Source of the DNA: a virus
IMG/VR virus record: IMGVR_UViG_3300032246_001783
Span: 1-64,000 of that record
Strand: one strand, 5' to 3'
Length of the DNA: 64,000 bases
The notes under the pieces are model-generated. The model made no database searches, had not been told where the DNA came from, and saw nothing but the letters and a program-made list of their open reading frames with translations. Of this stretch, positions 47,932 through 57,080 are shown in pieces. Made by a program: the position numbers and the translations under genes. Position 1 is the stretch's first letter. Each line of letters begins with the position of its first letter.

Positions 47932-49332
47932 AAGATAGACTATTTTTACGACGGACAAGTAAGAAGATATCTTACTCAATTTATACAACTGCTCAGTAAT
48001 TTTTCTTATAAAGATAATAAAGGGCAATTGGTACAAGTACCTGTTCGATACGGCGATATGACTAGGCAAGTATCTCAGATCTTGAAAAAGAATTCTGAGA
48101 ACACCATTCCCAGTGCACCGTTTATTGCCTGTTATATCAAGGACCTGCAATTCGACCGTGCTAGAATGCAAGACCCTACCTTTGTAAGTAAATTACAGAT
48201 TAGAGAAAGGGAATTTGACGGAAATAATCAAGAATATCTAAACACACAGGGTAGCAATTATACTGTAGAACGTATTATGCCTACTCCGTATATGTTAACT
48301 TTTAATGCAGATTTATGGACCACTAACACGGAACAAAAATTACAAATATGGGAACAGATTGTTGTGCTGTTTAATCCCAGTTTCGAAATACAAACTACAG
48401 ACAACTATATTGATTGGACCAGCCTCAGTTACGTAGAGTTGTCCAGTCAGGTGTGGAGTTCTAGAGCCATTCCACAGGGTGTTTCAGAGGATATAGATAT
48501 TCAAACCTTAACATTTACCACTCCTGTATGGATAACACCTCCTGCAAAAATTAAAAAATTAGGGGTCGTTACCAAAATTATTTCTAACATATTTGCAGTG
48601 GCTAATGGCGAACTGCAACCGAATTATAATATAGAAGGTGCCGCGGAAAAATTTAACGATCGTTCTCCAGATACCTCAGTGGTGGTCACACCCGGGAATT
48701 TTGAACTGTTAGTCTTTAATAATACTGCTAGATTAATTAAATCCAGTGTATCCCAAGCGAATTTAGACCTCGATTCACATGCTAATTCTTCTTCGTGGCT
48801 TAAACTATTAGATCTCTATCCAGGAAAATTCACTGCAGGGCTAAGCCAACTGAGATTTTCTAAACCCGACGGCAATGAAATTGTAGCCTATATTAGCCTA
48901 GATCCTTCAGACGAACATTCTATGGTGCTAAACATCGATAGCGATACTATTCCATCTAATACTATCATTAGCGGCAGAGGCACAGTAGATGCTATCATTA
49001 ATCCAGAGACACACAATCCTAGTAATAAAACAGCAGGTACTAGATATTTGATCTTAGAGGATATAAATGTCAATGATCAGTTTGATACTCCGGGATATGA
49101 TGGTCCAGATGCTTGGAAAAATTCAGACCTATCTGATTTCCAAGCACATGCAAATGATATCATCGAATGGAACGGAACACAATGGGTAATCATTTTCGAT
49201 TCGCAATCATCTAGTAACATCATCTATATAACTAATTCATACACTGGTACTCAATATAAATGGGAGGATGGTATGTGGAGTAAGAGTTATGAAGGAATTT
49301 ATGATGTGCAGTTATGGCGAATGATTCTTTAA
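47929..49332 (+). CDS. 15: Tail sheath stabiliser / tail completion, gp15
   Basis: 467 aa if read from ATT 47929 (I/M-KIDYFYDGQVRRYLTQF). The first standard-type start is TTG 48028, but that would remove the DYFYDGQVRRY segment, which aligns with the T4 gp15 N-terminus (GYFYNSSFRRY); an in-frame stop lies at 47917-47919. Downstream VPVRYGDMTRQ, MPTPYMLTFNADLWTTN and LTFTTPVWITPPAKI fit gp15 (T4: 272 aa). The C-terminal extension has two W/Y modules. It caps the tail tube and sheath. Confidence 0.82.
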   Translation: MKIDYFYDGQVRRYLTQFIQLLSNFSYKDNKGQLVQVPVRYGDMTRQVSQILKKNSENTIPSAPFIACYIKDLQFDRARMQDPTFVSKLQIREREFDGNNQEYLNTQGSNYTVERIMPTPYMLTFNADLWTTNTEQKLQIWEQIVVLFNPSFEIQTTDNYIDWTSLSYVELSSQVWSSRAIPQGVSEDIDIQTLTFTTPVWITPPAKIKKLGVVTKIISNIFAVANGELQPNYNIEGAAEKFNDRSPDTSVVVTPGNFELLVFNNTARLIKSSVSQANLDLDSHANSSSWLKLLDLYPGKFTAGLSQLRFSKPDGNEIVAYISLDPSDEHSMVLNIDSDTIPSNTIISGRGTVDAIINPETHNPSNKTAGTRYLILEDINVNDQFDTPGYDGPDAWKNSDLSDFQAHANDIIEWNGTQWVIIFDSQSSSNIIYITNSYTGTQYKWEDGMWSKSYEGIYDVQLWRMIL

Positions 49333-49754
49333 ACAAAATAGTCTGCAGCGGCGGTCTTTTTTTAGCCAAAGATACTAAAAGATTTTTATTTCTTTTACGA
49401 GCAAAAGGTAAAACCGCAGGCACATGGGGTTTAGTCGGAGGGAAAAAAGAACCAATCGATACTACCCCCGTTGATACTCTAAATAGAGAGATTTCAGAAG
49501 AGATCGGGAAGTCTCCTACAATTAAAAAAATTGTACCGCTAGAACTTTTTATCAGTATGGATCAAAAATTTTACTATAATACCTATGTACTATTAGTAGA
49601 AAAAGAATTTATTCCGTTACTTAACTCAGAACACTCAGGATATGCTTGGTGCAGTTATGATTTCTGGCCAAGACCCTTACATCAAGGAGTAAAAAACAGC
49701 GTGAATAATCGAATAATTCGTGCTAAATTAGAAATACTCTTGGATTTAGTCTAG
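49314..49754 (+). CDS. NUDIX hydrolase, 146 aa
   Basis: The NUDIX box runs GGKKEPIDTTPVDTLNREIS and then EEIG at about residues 42-65, matching Gx5Ex7REUxEExGU with the metal-binding Glu residues kept. NUDIX enzymes cleave nucleoside diphosphates linked to another group, such as ADP-ribose, Ap4A, RNA caps or dNTPs; T4 NudE is one example. Overlaps the end of gp15 by 19 nt, so the two are coupled. Substrate unknown; ADP-sugars are worth testing because the phage makes heptose nucleotides. Confidence 0.9.
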   Translation: MANDSLNKIVCSGGLFLAKDTKRFLFLLRAKGKTAGTWGLVGGKKEPIDTTPVDTLNREISEEIGKSPTIKKIVPLELFISMDQKFYYNTYVLLVEKEFIPLLNSEHSGYAWCSYDFWPRPLHQGVKNSVNNRIIRAKLEILLDLV

Positions 49755-50402
49755 AAGATCTGCGCCAAACGCAAAAGTACCAAGGTGTTTAATTTCTCGA
49801 CTGAGCACCGTGTCAACTTTAATAGTGTATCCCTCGGCAGCGATCTTTTGACAGAGCAACATATCCTCGCCTAAGAAATCATTAGACTCTGGACTCCAAC
49901 CAAATTCAAACCAAGGCTTTCGTATTTCAGCAAAAATCTCAGTTTTCATTAGCATACAACCCATTCCAATACCCTCAATTTCTACTAGATCATCTTCGAT
50001 ATCAAAGGATAGTGGATTTTCCCAATCACCGATTTGCTGATAAGCAACACCTTTTGCCGGAAGTTGCCGTCTAACATAGTTGGCAGCAACTACGGGTTCA
50101 TTATGTGCTAGCAATCTAACTGCCGTTGTAGAAGGAAATACCATATCGCTATCTAACCATAGCATATATTCTGCGCCAAGATCTAGCGCAGCACCGGCCA
50201 GTCTCTCTCTTTGAGTTAACAAAATGGTACTAGCATCCATGAATACATGAGTGTCTATGTCGTTCATGGTATTAAACTTTACCATTTCCGCAAGACTCAG
50301 TGCGTGAGAAGAATGCAGTGTATCGCGTGTAGGAATACAAATTGCTAGTTTGCCTTTTTTGTTTGACCAACCTGTTGTGGAAAATACCGATTTCTTTTTC
50401 AT
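49746..50402 (-). CDS. GT-A family glycosyltransferase, 218 aa
   Basis: LAICIPTRDTLHSSHALSLAEM (about 19-40), then AEYMLWLDSDMVFPSTTAVR (about 78-97) with the DxD nucleotide-sugar and metal motif, and GMGCMLMKTEIFAEIRKPWF (about 145-164) with FLGEDMLLC. This is a complete small GT-A fold, similar to phage-encoded glycosyltransferases. Start overlaps the next gene upstream by 4 nt. Acceptor may be a virion protein or host surface sugar. Confidence 0.85.
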   Translation of the reverse strand: MKKKSVFSTTGWSNKKGKLAICIPTRDTLHSSHALSLAEMVKFNTMNDIDTHVFMDASTILLTQRERLAGAALDLGAEYMLWLDSDMVFPSTTAVRLLAHNEPVVAANYVRRQLPAKGVAYQQIGDWENPLSFDIEDDLVEIEGIGMGCMLMKTEIFAEIRKPWFEFGWSPESNDFLGEDMLLCQKIAAEGYTIKVDTVLSREIKHLGTFAFGADLLD

Positions 50403-50872
50403 GCTCCGGCTACATCCTTACTTAAAGTTTCTCCCTTGATAACCAAACCATGTATGGCATTGATTAAATCCTGGGTGCGTTTAGCACATAGTATAAAGTC
50501 ATTAGGACTGAGTTTGCAAGCAGTAGTCATAGTGTCGAAGCCCAATTTACCGTTAGTCAAAATTTCAATTGCACTGACCTTGGCTAGATTTTCGATAAAA
50601 ACTTCTCGAGACAAATCATCGGATTGATCGGATAAATCTTGTATATCTTCTTCATCCATTTCTTCTAGAAGTTCTAAAAGATAAGATCGTTCCTTAGATT
50701 CACTGTCAGACAAAGAGTCTTTAGCATCAGTTAACTGTTGTATTCTAGATAAGAATTTTGATAGAGTATCTGGATTTGTATATCTATCGTGATATACAAT
50801 AGTATCCAGTTCCCATTTATTTGGGCCAACAGGGAGGCTTTTTAAAATATCGTTAATTTTCTCTATTTTCAT
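50399..50872 (-). CDS. Hypothetical protein, 157 aa
   Basis: Helical protein beginning MKIEKINDILKSLPVGPNKW, acidic middle (LLELLEEMDEEDIQDLSDQS at about 67-86), Cys and Lys near the end. Lies between the glycosyltransferase and a small Gly-rich gene, so perhaps structural. Unrecognised. Confidence 0.7.
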   Translation of the reverse strand: MKIEKINDILKSLPVGPNKWELDTIVYHDRYTNPDTLSKFLSRIQQLTDAKDSLSDSESKERSYLLELLEEMDEEDIQDLSDQSDDLSREVFIENLAKVSAIEILTNGKLGFDTMTTACKLSPNDFILCAKRTQDLINAIHGLVIKGETLSKDVAGA

Positions 50873-50875
50873 TTT

Positions 50876-51103
50876 TTAGTAATTATAAGGAGTAGATTTC
50901 CCGCCAAATGTGCTAGCAAAACTTATTTGTGTGCCAGTATTTTGACCAATACCATAGGTAGGATTATAACCAAGTACCGAACTTAAACTGATATTTTGTC
51001 CTCCTGTAGGAGCATTGCCTGCTGCACCGGGGATATTATTTGTAAAAGCCTGGTTAACCTGTCCAAATGCTATCTGTGATCCTGATCCTGGTAATATTGC
51101 CAT
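50876..51103 (-). CDS. Small Gly/Ser/Gln-rich virion-like protein, 75 aa
   Basis: Begins MAILPGSGSQIAFGQVNQAF and is made of repeated Gly-x-Q-I-S/A-F type motifs. The composition is of a fibrous or adhesive virion protein. AAGAGA precedes the ATG, and a CATAAATA late box with AAGGAGG follows further upstream (about 51120). Unassigned; similar short proteins recur in T4-like phages (recollection). Confidence 0.72.
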   Translation of the reverse strand: MAILPGSGSQIAFGQVNQAFTNNIPGAAGNAPTGGQNISLSSVLGYNPTYGIGQNTGTQISFASTFGGKSTPYNY

Positions 51104-51243
51104 AAGTTTCTCTTGCGGCCTCCTTATTTATGGGCCAGTATTTTTGCTCTCGTTAAAATCTGATTGTGATAATACAGTACTTATCATCTTGTATTTAACA
51201 GATTTTGACGCAAAATTCTTTTTAATAATGGTTACAAGAGAAC

Positions 51244-51942
51244 CTATTCAATTTTAATCACACCGTTATCCCCAGTGTATCCCTGTACACCAATGGGTTT
51301 AAACACCGCTATTTTATCTGGATCAACCAGTCGAAGCATAGATTTCTCTAGATTATTGTCCACAGAGATCATATGCCAAAACAGTCTAGGAATCAACTGT
51401 TCAAATTCTTCAAACAGCGAATGGCAAAAGGACCATAATCTAGTTTCAAAATAAACTACCCTTTCCCTAGTAGCAAAATTATCAAAACTAACATCCCATT
51501 CGTTAATTCGGGCCACATACTTATTGTACAGTCCAGGGTCGCTATATACACTAATGTCAAAGTCATCATTTAACCAGTATCTGCCCGAGATCTTGAACAC
51601 TCTACGGCCCACTAAATTGTGCTGCTTGAGCAAGCGGGCAATTTCATACCACTGATATAGTTCTGCAGCACCTTTAAAAGCCATATTGCTGTTGAAGAAT
51701 TCTGTGATTAGATTGCGTTCTATAGGATAAAATATGTCAACACCTTGAGCAAGAGTGCTCGCCTGTTCTGAGTTGAGAGGAACTGTAGAGGAATCAGTCA
51801 TTATGATTCGAGAGCCCGGCACCTTTGTTCGTATAGATTCTATGGTTTTTAGTGTCTGCTCATATCGCGTAGTACAGTCAACCGCGGTCTGTGTGGTATT
51901 GATTGCAGAAGTTATAGCAAAGGTATAAAAATCATTTATCAT
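51244..51942 (-). CDS. Putative surface-sugar transferase (WavE-like), 232 aa
   Basis: Start at ATG 51942 (MINDFYTFAITSAINTTQTA); a TTG at 51954 would give a 236-aa form. YEQTLKTIESIRTKVPGSRIIMTDSS, RVFKISGRYWLNDDFDISVY (about 115-134) and a Trp/Phe-rich FETRLWSFC are reminiscent of WavE-type lipopolysaccharide enzymes. The similarity is by eye only. Its place in the glycosyltransferase block supports a sugar role. Confidence 0.6.
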   Translation of the reverse strand: MINDFYTFAITSAINTTQTAVDCTTRYEQTLKTIESIRTKVPGSRIIMTDSSTVPLNSEQASTLAQGVDIFYPIERNLITEFFNSNMAFKGAAELYQWYEIARLLKQHNLVGRRVFKISGRYWLNDDFDISVYSDPGLYNKYVARINEWDVSFDNFATRERVVYFETRLWSFCHSLFEEFEQLIPRLFWHMISVDNNLEKSMLRLVDPDKIAVFKPIGVQGYTGDNGVIKIE

Positions 51943-53347
51943 CGATTTGCTCAATTAAACAGTTAGTTAGTTCTGCCAAGGGCTTAGTCCAATCCTTGGG
52001 CACAGTTTGCCTAAAGAAACGCAGATTATCCCCATACCATATACTGGTATTACTGGGACGACCCTGTGTCGGAGGACTGAGCCAGGTGAAATATGCAGAT
52101 ATAGGTATTAGACCCAGAGTGCGTGTGCCCATAATAGCCGCAGCGTGTAGCACAGAGGTACAAGAACTGACCACAAAGTCCAAGTTCTCCAACAATGCAA
52201 AGGTATCATCGTAGGATTCAATACGATCTGACACATCAATCAGTTCTGGATACTTGATCGTTTCTTCTGAACCATCCCCGATCTGTAGTGAATAGTATTC
52301 AACATCGTGGCCTTCTAGTGCCAATTTCAGTGCCGGCATAATTTTGTCCAAGGGCACTCTGCGATGCAGGTCCCGCTCGTTTTTAGCATTGCCCTGCCAG
52401 CGTACACCAATGCGAATTTTTTCGCTATTTTTAACCCAGGCCCATTTATCTCTGGCTGCTTGAGAAGGGTGTAGATAATTCTCTCTACGCACCTGCTCGG
52501 GTTTAACCTGTAACCATAGAGGCACCTGCATAGCATAGGTCCACATGGCATCTTTGGGCACATTGTCCAAATTCATTACGCAGTCATAACCGCAGCGAGA
52601 GAAAATATCATAAATATCTTTTCTTGCGGTATAGTACACAGGATTAAATCCTAGATTTTTCAAGTCCTGCATCCAGCGTACGGTTATAAATTCATCACCG
52701 ATTCCGCCACCTTCCATAAACAGTATCAGGGTCTTACCTGGATACGCTCCACCATTCCAATAGGTGTAGGGCAGTTCCTTGGGACTGAACCACAGTTCTA
52801 ATTTTTTAACATTGATTAAAAATCCACCCAGACCTTTGAGAAAATGACCGGCCTGCATGTCATATGTGCCTAAATTAAAGTTGACAATGTCCCTGTGTCG
52901 TTCTGATAATGTATGCTCATTTGCTTTCATATCTCGCAAGATGGCTTCTGCTTCAGTGTTACGGCCCAACAGGTATAGGGAAAACACCATCTCCAGTTTG
53001 GTGTCAGGATCATTGGGAGTTACGGCGGCATTGATCCTAGAATAAAACAGAGACTTTTCTGGTTCATTGACATTGTTATACATCTTGCCTAGATTGGCTC
53101 GTGCGTTGTATTTGCTTTCAGGATTCGGTGCTAGGTCTAATACTTTTAATGCGTACTCTTCTGCTCGTTCTACATTTCTAACATCCAGATACAGTTTGGC
53201 AATTAGGTTAATCTGTTCTATATTATTAGAATACTTGGCAAACACATCAATAACATCACTGGCCAACTGATCGTAATTGGCCTTTTCTAAAAATTCTACC
53301 ACTTGTGCCAGCGGATCATCTTTGGCATACGCTTGATCTGGTCTCAT
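51932..53347 (-). CDS. TPR-glycosyltransferase fusion (GT9/GT41-like), 471 aa
   Basis: The first about 190 residues are tetratricopeptide-like helix pairs (NIEQINLIAKLYLDVRNVER, AEEYALKVLDLAPNPESKYN). The C-terminal part has KTLILFMEGGGIGDEFITVRW, IRIGVRWQGNAKNERDLHRR (about 308-327) and DFVVSSCTSVLHAAAIMGTR (about 392-411), the two Rossmann halves of GT9/GT41-type enzymes; GT9 includes the ADP-heptose transferases. It may use the heptose nucleotide made by the 23-25.5 kb cassette. Overlaps the gene downstream. Confidence 0.83.
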   Translation of the reverse strand: MRPDQAYAKDDPLAQVVEFLEKANYDQLASDVIDVFAKYSNNIEQINLIAKLYLDVRNVERAEEYALKVLDLAPNPESKYNARANLGKMYNNVNEPEKSLFYSRINAAVTPNDPDTKLEMVFSLYLLGRNTEAEAILRDMKANEHTLSERHRDIVNFNLGTYDMQAGHFLKGLGGFLINVKKLELWFSPKELPYTYWNGGAYPGKTLILFMEGGGIGDEFITVRWMQDLKNLGFNPVYYTARKDIYDIFSRCGYDCVMNLDNVPKDAMWTYAMQVPLWLQVKPEQVRRENYLHPSQAARDKWAWVKNSEKIRIGVRWQGNAKNERDLHRRVPLDKIMPALKLALEGHDVEYYSLQIGDGSEETIKYPELIDVSDRIESYDDTFALLENLDFVVSSCTSVLHAAAIMGTRTLGLIPISAYFTWLSPPTQGRPSNTSIWYGDNLRFFRQTVPKDWTKPLAELTNCLIEQIDDK

Positions 53348-53348
53348 A

Positions 53349-54068
53349 TTATTCCCATACTGTTCCTGTAAAGTCTAACCAATAGGTTTCTAAACGCCCT
53401 TTGCGTTTGCTAAGATAGTAAAATGGCAGTGTGTGTAGTAGGCAATGAGAAGAATAAATGTAGACTAATTCTTCGGGGCCTGGCTCTAGTACAGAAGCAA
53501 AATGGCTGACACCCGTGTCACCGCCCGCAAACACTAAGGCAGTCATTATGTGCTGGATATTCGTATCAAAGTCTGTGCTTACTGTAAATCCATGCATGTC
53601 AAAATTTGAAGGGGGCTGCTCTCGAGCACAGACAATTCGTTCATAGTCGGGATATCGTTCATTACATTCTTTGAGTATGTTGTAAAATGCTGCCATACTC
53701 CAGTTGCGCTGAACATTGTATTCGGCGTCATAGACTGGAAAGACCACAACCTTCTTTTCTTGTGTATGTGTATTCACAATGGTGACATAGTCTCCCACAA
53801 TGTCTCTGTAATCCCATACCCCTACATTCTTCCAAGGTAGGCTTTGCTGCCCCGGATATAGAGAAAAACAATCTGTCAAGGTACACAGTGTTCGAAAAAA
53901 TTTCTGTATATAATCTTGAGGATTTAAAACACCTGGTTCTAGGTAGAACTGTAGTCTAGGATCATCTTTCTCTTTTCTTAGGCTGTGTACAATGTTACAT
54001 ATGGCCACTAGGTCACCATTACGCACTCCCAGTGGACCAAATGTTCGAGGATTGATGTTATAAATCAA
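53349..54068 (-). CDS. GT9-like glycosyltransferase half, 239 aa
   Basis: Read from TTG 54068 (M/L-IYNINPRTFGPLGVRNGD), which overlaps the TGA of the sulfotransferase gene as TTGA with GGAAG 7 nt upstream; a longer form to 54101 exists. VVVFPVYDAEYNVQRNWSMA (about 131-150) and VFAGGDTGVSHFASVLEPG (about 191-209) match the C-terminal GT9/GT41-type nucleotide-sugar domain (GGDTGxxH). Probably a companion of the TPR-GT gene. Confidence 0.72.
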   Translation of the reverse strand: MIYNINPRTFGPLGVRNGDLVAICNIVHSLRKEKDDPRLQFYLEPGVLNPQDYIQKFFRTLCTLTDCFSLYPGQQSLPWKNVGVWDYRDIVGDYVTIVNTHTQEKKVVVFPVYDAEYNVQRNWSMAAFYNILKECNERYPDYERIVCAREQPPSNFDMHGFTVSTDFDTNIQHIMTALVFAGGDTGVSHFASVLEPGPEELVYIYSSHCLLHTLPFYYLSKRKGRLETYWLDFTGTVWE

Positions 54069-54838
54069 CGCCACACTTCCATGCCCTGAACACGCTGCCA
54101 CACATCAGGAGGTAGGATAGTCTGTCTTTCAATGTATTCTACTCGCTTGCGTGTCTTGTGTAGACCGGGTAGTTGTATATCATCATCGAATTCATCATAA
54201 CTAGCTTCAACATCATTAAAGTCGTGTTGGTAGTGGGGTTCTTCGATAAAATTATACAGTGCTCTAAGTGTCTGCTCTGGATTACGGGCCAACTGCTCAT
54301 ATTCTAGTAGCATAATACTGCTCTTGTGTTCACTGGTAATGGCCTGCTTAACTGCGGAATAGGCGAATCCCAATGTACGAGAAGGATTTAACAGTGTTTC
54401 GCAACGACTGTACACATTGACATTTTCATCTGGGCTAAACATACTGGTAAAACTATAGGGATTTTTTCTCACCAAGGTTTCAAAACTGTCCAGTACCCAA
54501 CCAATGTCTCGTACGCACAAGATCATTTTTAAATCTGGGTACAGATCTTTCACTGTGGGCAACAGCAAGGGCCACCCTCGATTATGATTGAAGTAAACTT
54601 GTTTACCTGGTGTATCGTGATAGTTATCAAACAGGCCCGCAATTAGGCGTTTGCGTCGCTCGGGAGGACATTCGTATTTGTATCCTCCTTGGCTAGAAGA
54701 TTCTGTGATTATGGCTCGTACAAATCTAGCCAGTGGCCCGCTAATGCTGGCTTCAAATCTGGGGTTTTGATTCAGTATGGTGCCAAGTAAGGTACTGCCC
54801 GCACGAGGCAGGCCCGCGGTTAGAACAAATTTTTTCAA
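54065..54838 (-). CDS. Sulfotransferase, 257 aa
   Basis: TTG start at 54838 with GGAG upstream. FVLTAGLPRAGSTLLGTILN (residues 4-23) is the PAPS-binding loop; DLKMILCVRDIGWVLDSFET (about 104-123) contains the 3'-phosphate-binding RDxxxxxxS; MLLEYEQLARNPEQTLRALY follows (about 177-196). A full sulfotransferase fold, unlike the shorter relative at 11055. May sulfate a glycan on the virion or host. First gene of the block, from its own promoter. Confidence 0.88.
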   Translation of the reverse strand: MKKFVLTAGLPRAGSTLLGTILNQNPRFEASISGPLARFVRAIITESSSQGGYKYECPPERRKRLIAGLFDNYHDTPGKQVYFNHNRGWPLLLPTVKDLYPDLKMILCVRDIGWVLDSFETLVRKNPYSFTSMFSPDENVNVYSRCETLLNPSRTLGFAYSAVKQAITSEHKSSIMLLEYEQLARNPEQTLRALYNFIEEPHYQHDFNDVEASYDEFDDDIQLPGLHKTRKRVEYIERQTILPPDVWQRVQGMEVWR

Positions 54839-54861
54839 TTGTAATTCTCCTGAACACTATT

Positions 54862-54890
54862 AGTATATATGTTCAGTGATAGCGTGTAAA
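54862..54890 (-). promoter_or_regulatory. Sigma70-like promoter of the glycan block
   Basis: Minus strand: TTTACA (54890-54885), 17 bp, TATACT (54867-54862), about 25 nt upstream of the TTG start. A TGAACA/TGTTCA inverted repeat overlaps its -10 region and could be an operator. Confidence 0.68.
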
Positions 54891-54895
54891 GAGTT

Positions 54896-57079
54896 TTATG
54901 GCAAATCTGGGCTTTGTATGGCAGCAGTGTGATAATAACCGCAAGAACCATACACTGTGCTTTTCCAAGAGGTCAGCGTGCCTACTTGTACAGGGCTAGA
55001 TGTGTTTGAACCGCTACCGCTATTTCCATTAGCCAACTGTCCGTAATTATTTCTTCCCCAACTCCACAATGTGCCGTCAGTCTTTATGGCTGTAGTCCAC
55101 CCATACCCGCAACTTATCTGCTTCCAATTAGATAACGAACCCACCTGCACCGGACTACTTTGATCAGTGGTGTTCCACGAACCCAATGCCCCATCACTAT
55201 TTTGCCCCCACATCCACAGTTTACCATCATTGGTGATTGCGGCCATATGATGGCGACCTCCGATGACAGATCTCCATGTGGTCAATGCGCCCACCTGTAC
55301 TGGACTACTGTAGTTAATGGTATTGCCAACCCCAAGTTCACCACTACTATTTGTTCCCCAAGTCCACAGTGTGCCGTCAGTTTTTATAGCGGCAGAAGAT
55401 CGGGCGCTGGCCGCTACCTGTTTCCACGTAGTTAATGAGCCTACTTGCACCGGGCTGCTATATGCGTCCTCAGAAGTATTCAATCCTAGCCATCCCCCTA
55501 CACCAAAGTATGCGTTTTCTCCCCAAGCCCATAACGTACCGTCATTTTTTGTAGCCAGCACATGAAAACTACCTGCAGAAATCTGTTTCCAATCAGTTAA
55601 GGTACCTACCTGTACAGGACTACTGTAGTCGACAATGTTACCTTGACCTAGTTCTCCATATCCATCGCGGCCCCAAGCCCACATCGTGCCATCAGTCTTT
55701 AAAGCAACTACAGTACCATATCCACAAACTAAACTCTTCCATGAGGTCAACGTTCCCACCTGCACCGGACTGCTACGATCAGCGGTGTCTCCCTGACCTA
55801 ATTGTCCGAAACCATTCCAACCCCAAGTCCACAGTGTGCCGTCAGTTTTTATAGCGGCTCCCGATCGATAACCACAACTGACCTGTCGCCAAGTGGTTAG
55901 TGTTCCGACCTGAACCGGACTATAGGTATCACTAATACTATTTTGCCCAGTTGCTCCGTAATCACCAATACCCCAAGTCCACAGGCCTGCAGTGAGATAC
56001 TGTTCTTTTCTTAGAAACATATCTCCCATATCCACTACAGTGGAGGTAGCAGCACCGTTGGCATCTCGAATAGGGAATCTTATGTTAGCGGGAAATACTG
56101 TGCCGCTAGCAGAAGGTTCTTCCCAGGATCCAATAGATGGTAGTGTAAGGCTTCTCGCACGGCCCACGATATCGAGGTCACTGGTATAGGTCGCATCTCG
56201 TGTGCCGCCTCGAATCAGGGGCGAGGATTTTCTCAATCTAAAATTCCCTGTACCTGTTGTGGTGTCAACAAATTGTGCAGATGTAGTTAACCCTGTTAAG
56301 GAGTTTGATCCCCAGTTTGTAGGGCCTGAGGATAAGTTAGTGGCATTATTATTGCTGCTAGTCGAGAATGTTACTCCACTGCCGCCGGTGAACAGCGTAT
56401 CGAAACCAAATATGGCGCAATTTTTTACAATTGGATTGGAATATTCGTTAATAATTGCAGTTCGAGCAGAATAAGCACCTGTATTAATAATAGTCGAGTT
56501 GATAATAGCACTTGCATTAGCAATGCCATAGCAGCCTTTTGATACAAAAAGACAATTTATCACTACATTTGTAAACCAAGATATTAAACTATAGGCAGCA
56601 GACACTCCATCGTAGTTTGAAGTAATGATGCAATTTTTAAGTGTCGAATTTTGCCCCAACGAGTCACTAGTAATAACACCTGAACCACTATATAGAAAAG
56701 TAGTCTGCGTTTGTTTTAGTTGTAAGCCTTCTATAACGGTATACGCACATTGATTACCTAAAACTCCGTGTGCTCCATAAAGTGCGATACCTTTTATTGG
56801 ATCATAATTTGCAGGTCCTGTTGCTGATCTGTCTGAGAATCCTAATCCCGGATAAGGCTTAATACGAATGAATCTAGTTGCGTCAGTAGTTTTACCACTA
56901 ATACTGGTCCCGTAGTTTCCTGCATTCCATTCATAGTTACCCGCAGCACTTTCAGCAATTAAAATATCCCATTGCTGATCAGCAGTGACTAGATTAGAAG
57001 GTACAGCGGCCAATGCGGCAGCCAGTGATGTGTAATCACCTCCAGTATATCGAACAATTTTGGTTACAACGGTAGGCAT
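54896..57079 (-). CDS. Tail protein: beta-helix plus RCC1 propeller, 727 aa
   Basis: The N-terminal about 330 residues are a parallel-beta-helix type (many short repeats such as VIEGLQLKQTQ, STLKNCIITSN, VKNCAIFGF). A linker with NIRFPIRDANGAATSTVVDM follows, then from about 365 RCC1 repeats of about 50 residues (TDGTLWTWGWNGFGQLGQGD...SSPVQVGTLTSWK), about seven, enough for one propeller. Probably a virion adhesin or receptor-binding protein. One of three RCC1 genes in this region. Confidence 0.85.
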   Translation of the reverse strand: MPTVVTKIVRYTGGDYTSLAAALAAVPSNLVTADQQWDILIAESAAGNYEWNAGNYGTSISGKTTDATRFIRIKPYPGLGFSDRSATGPANYDPIKGIALYGAHGVLGNQCAYTVIEGLQLKQTQTTFLYSGSGVITSDSLGQNSTLKNCIITSNYDGVSAAYSLISWFTNVVINCLFVSKGCYGIANASAIINSTIINTGAYSARTAIINEYSNPIVKNCAIFGFDTLFTGGSGVTFSTSSNNNATNLSSGPTNWGSNSLTGLTTSAQFVDTTTGTGNFRLRKSSPLIRGGTRDATYTSDLDIVGRARSLTLPSIGSWEEPSASGTVFPANIRFPIRDANGAATSTVVDMGDMFLRKEQYLTAGLWTWGIGDYGATGQNSISDTYSPVQVGTLTTWRQVSCGYRSGAAIKTDGTLWTWGWNGFGQLGQGDTADRSSPVQVGTLTSWKSLVCGYGTVVALKTDGTMWAWGRDGYGELGQGNIVDYSSPVQVGTLTDWKQISAGSFHVLATKNDGTLWAWGENAYFGVGGWLGLNTSEDAYSSPVQVGSLTTWKQVAASARSSAAIKTDGTLWTWGTNSSGELGVGNTINYSSPVQVGALTTWRSVIGGRHHMAAITNDGKLWMWGQNSDGALGSWNTTDQSSPVQVGSLSNWKQISCGYGWTTAIKTDGTLWSWGRNNYGQLANGNSGSGSNTSSPVQVGTLTSWKSTVYGSCGYYHTAAIQSPDLP

Positions 57080-57080
57080 A

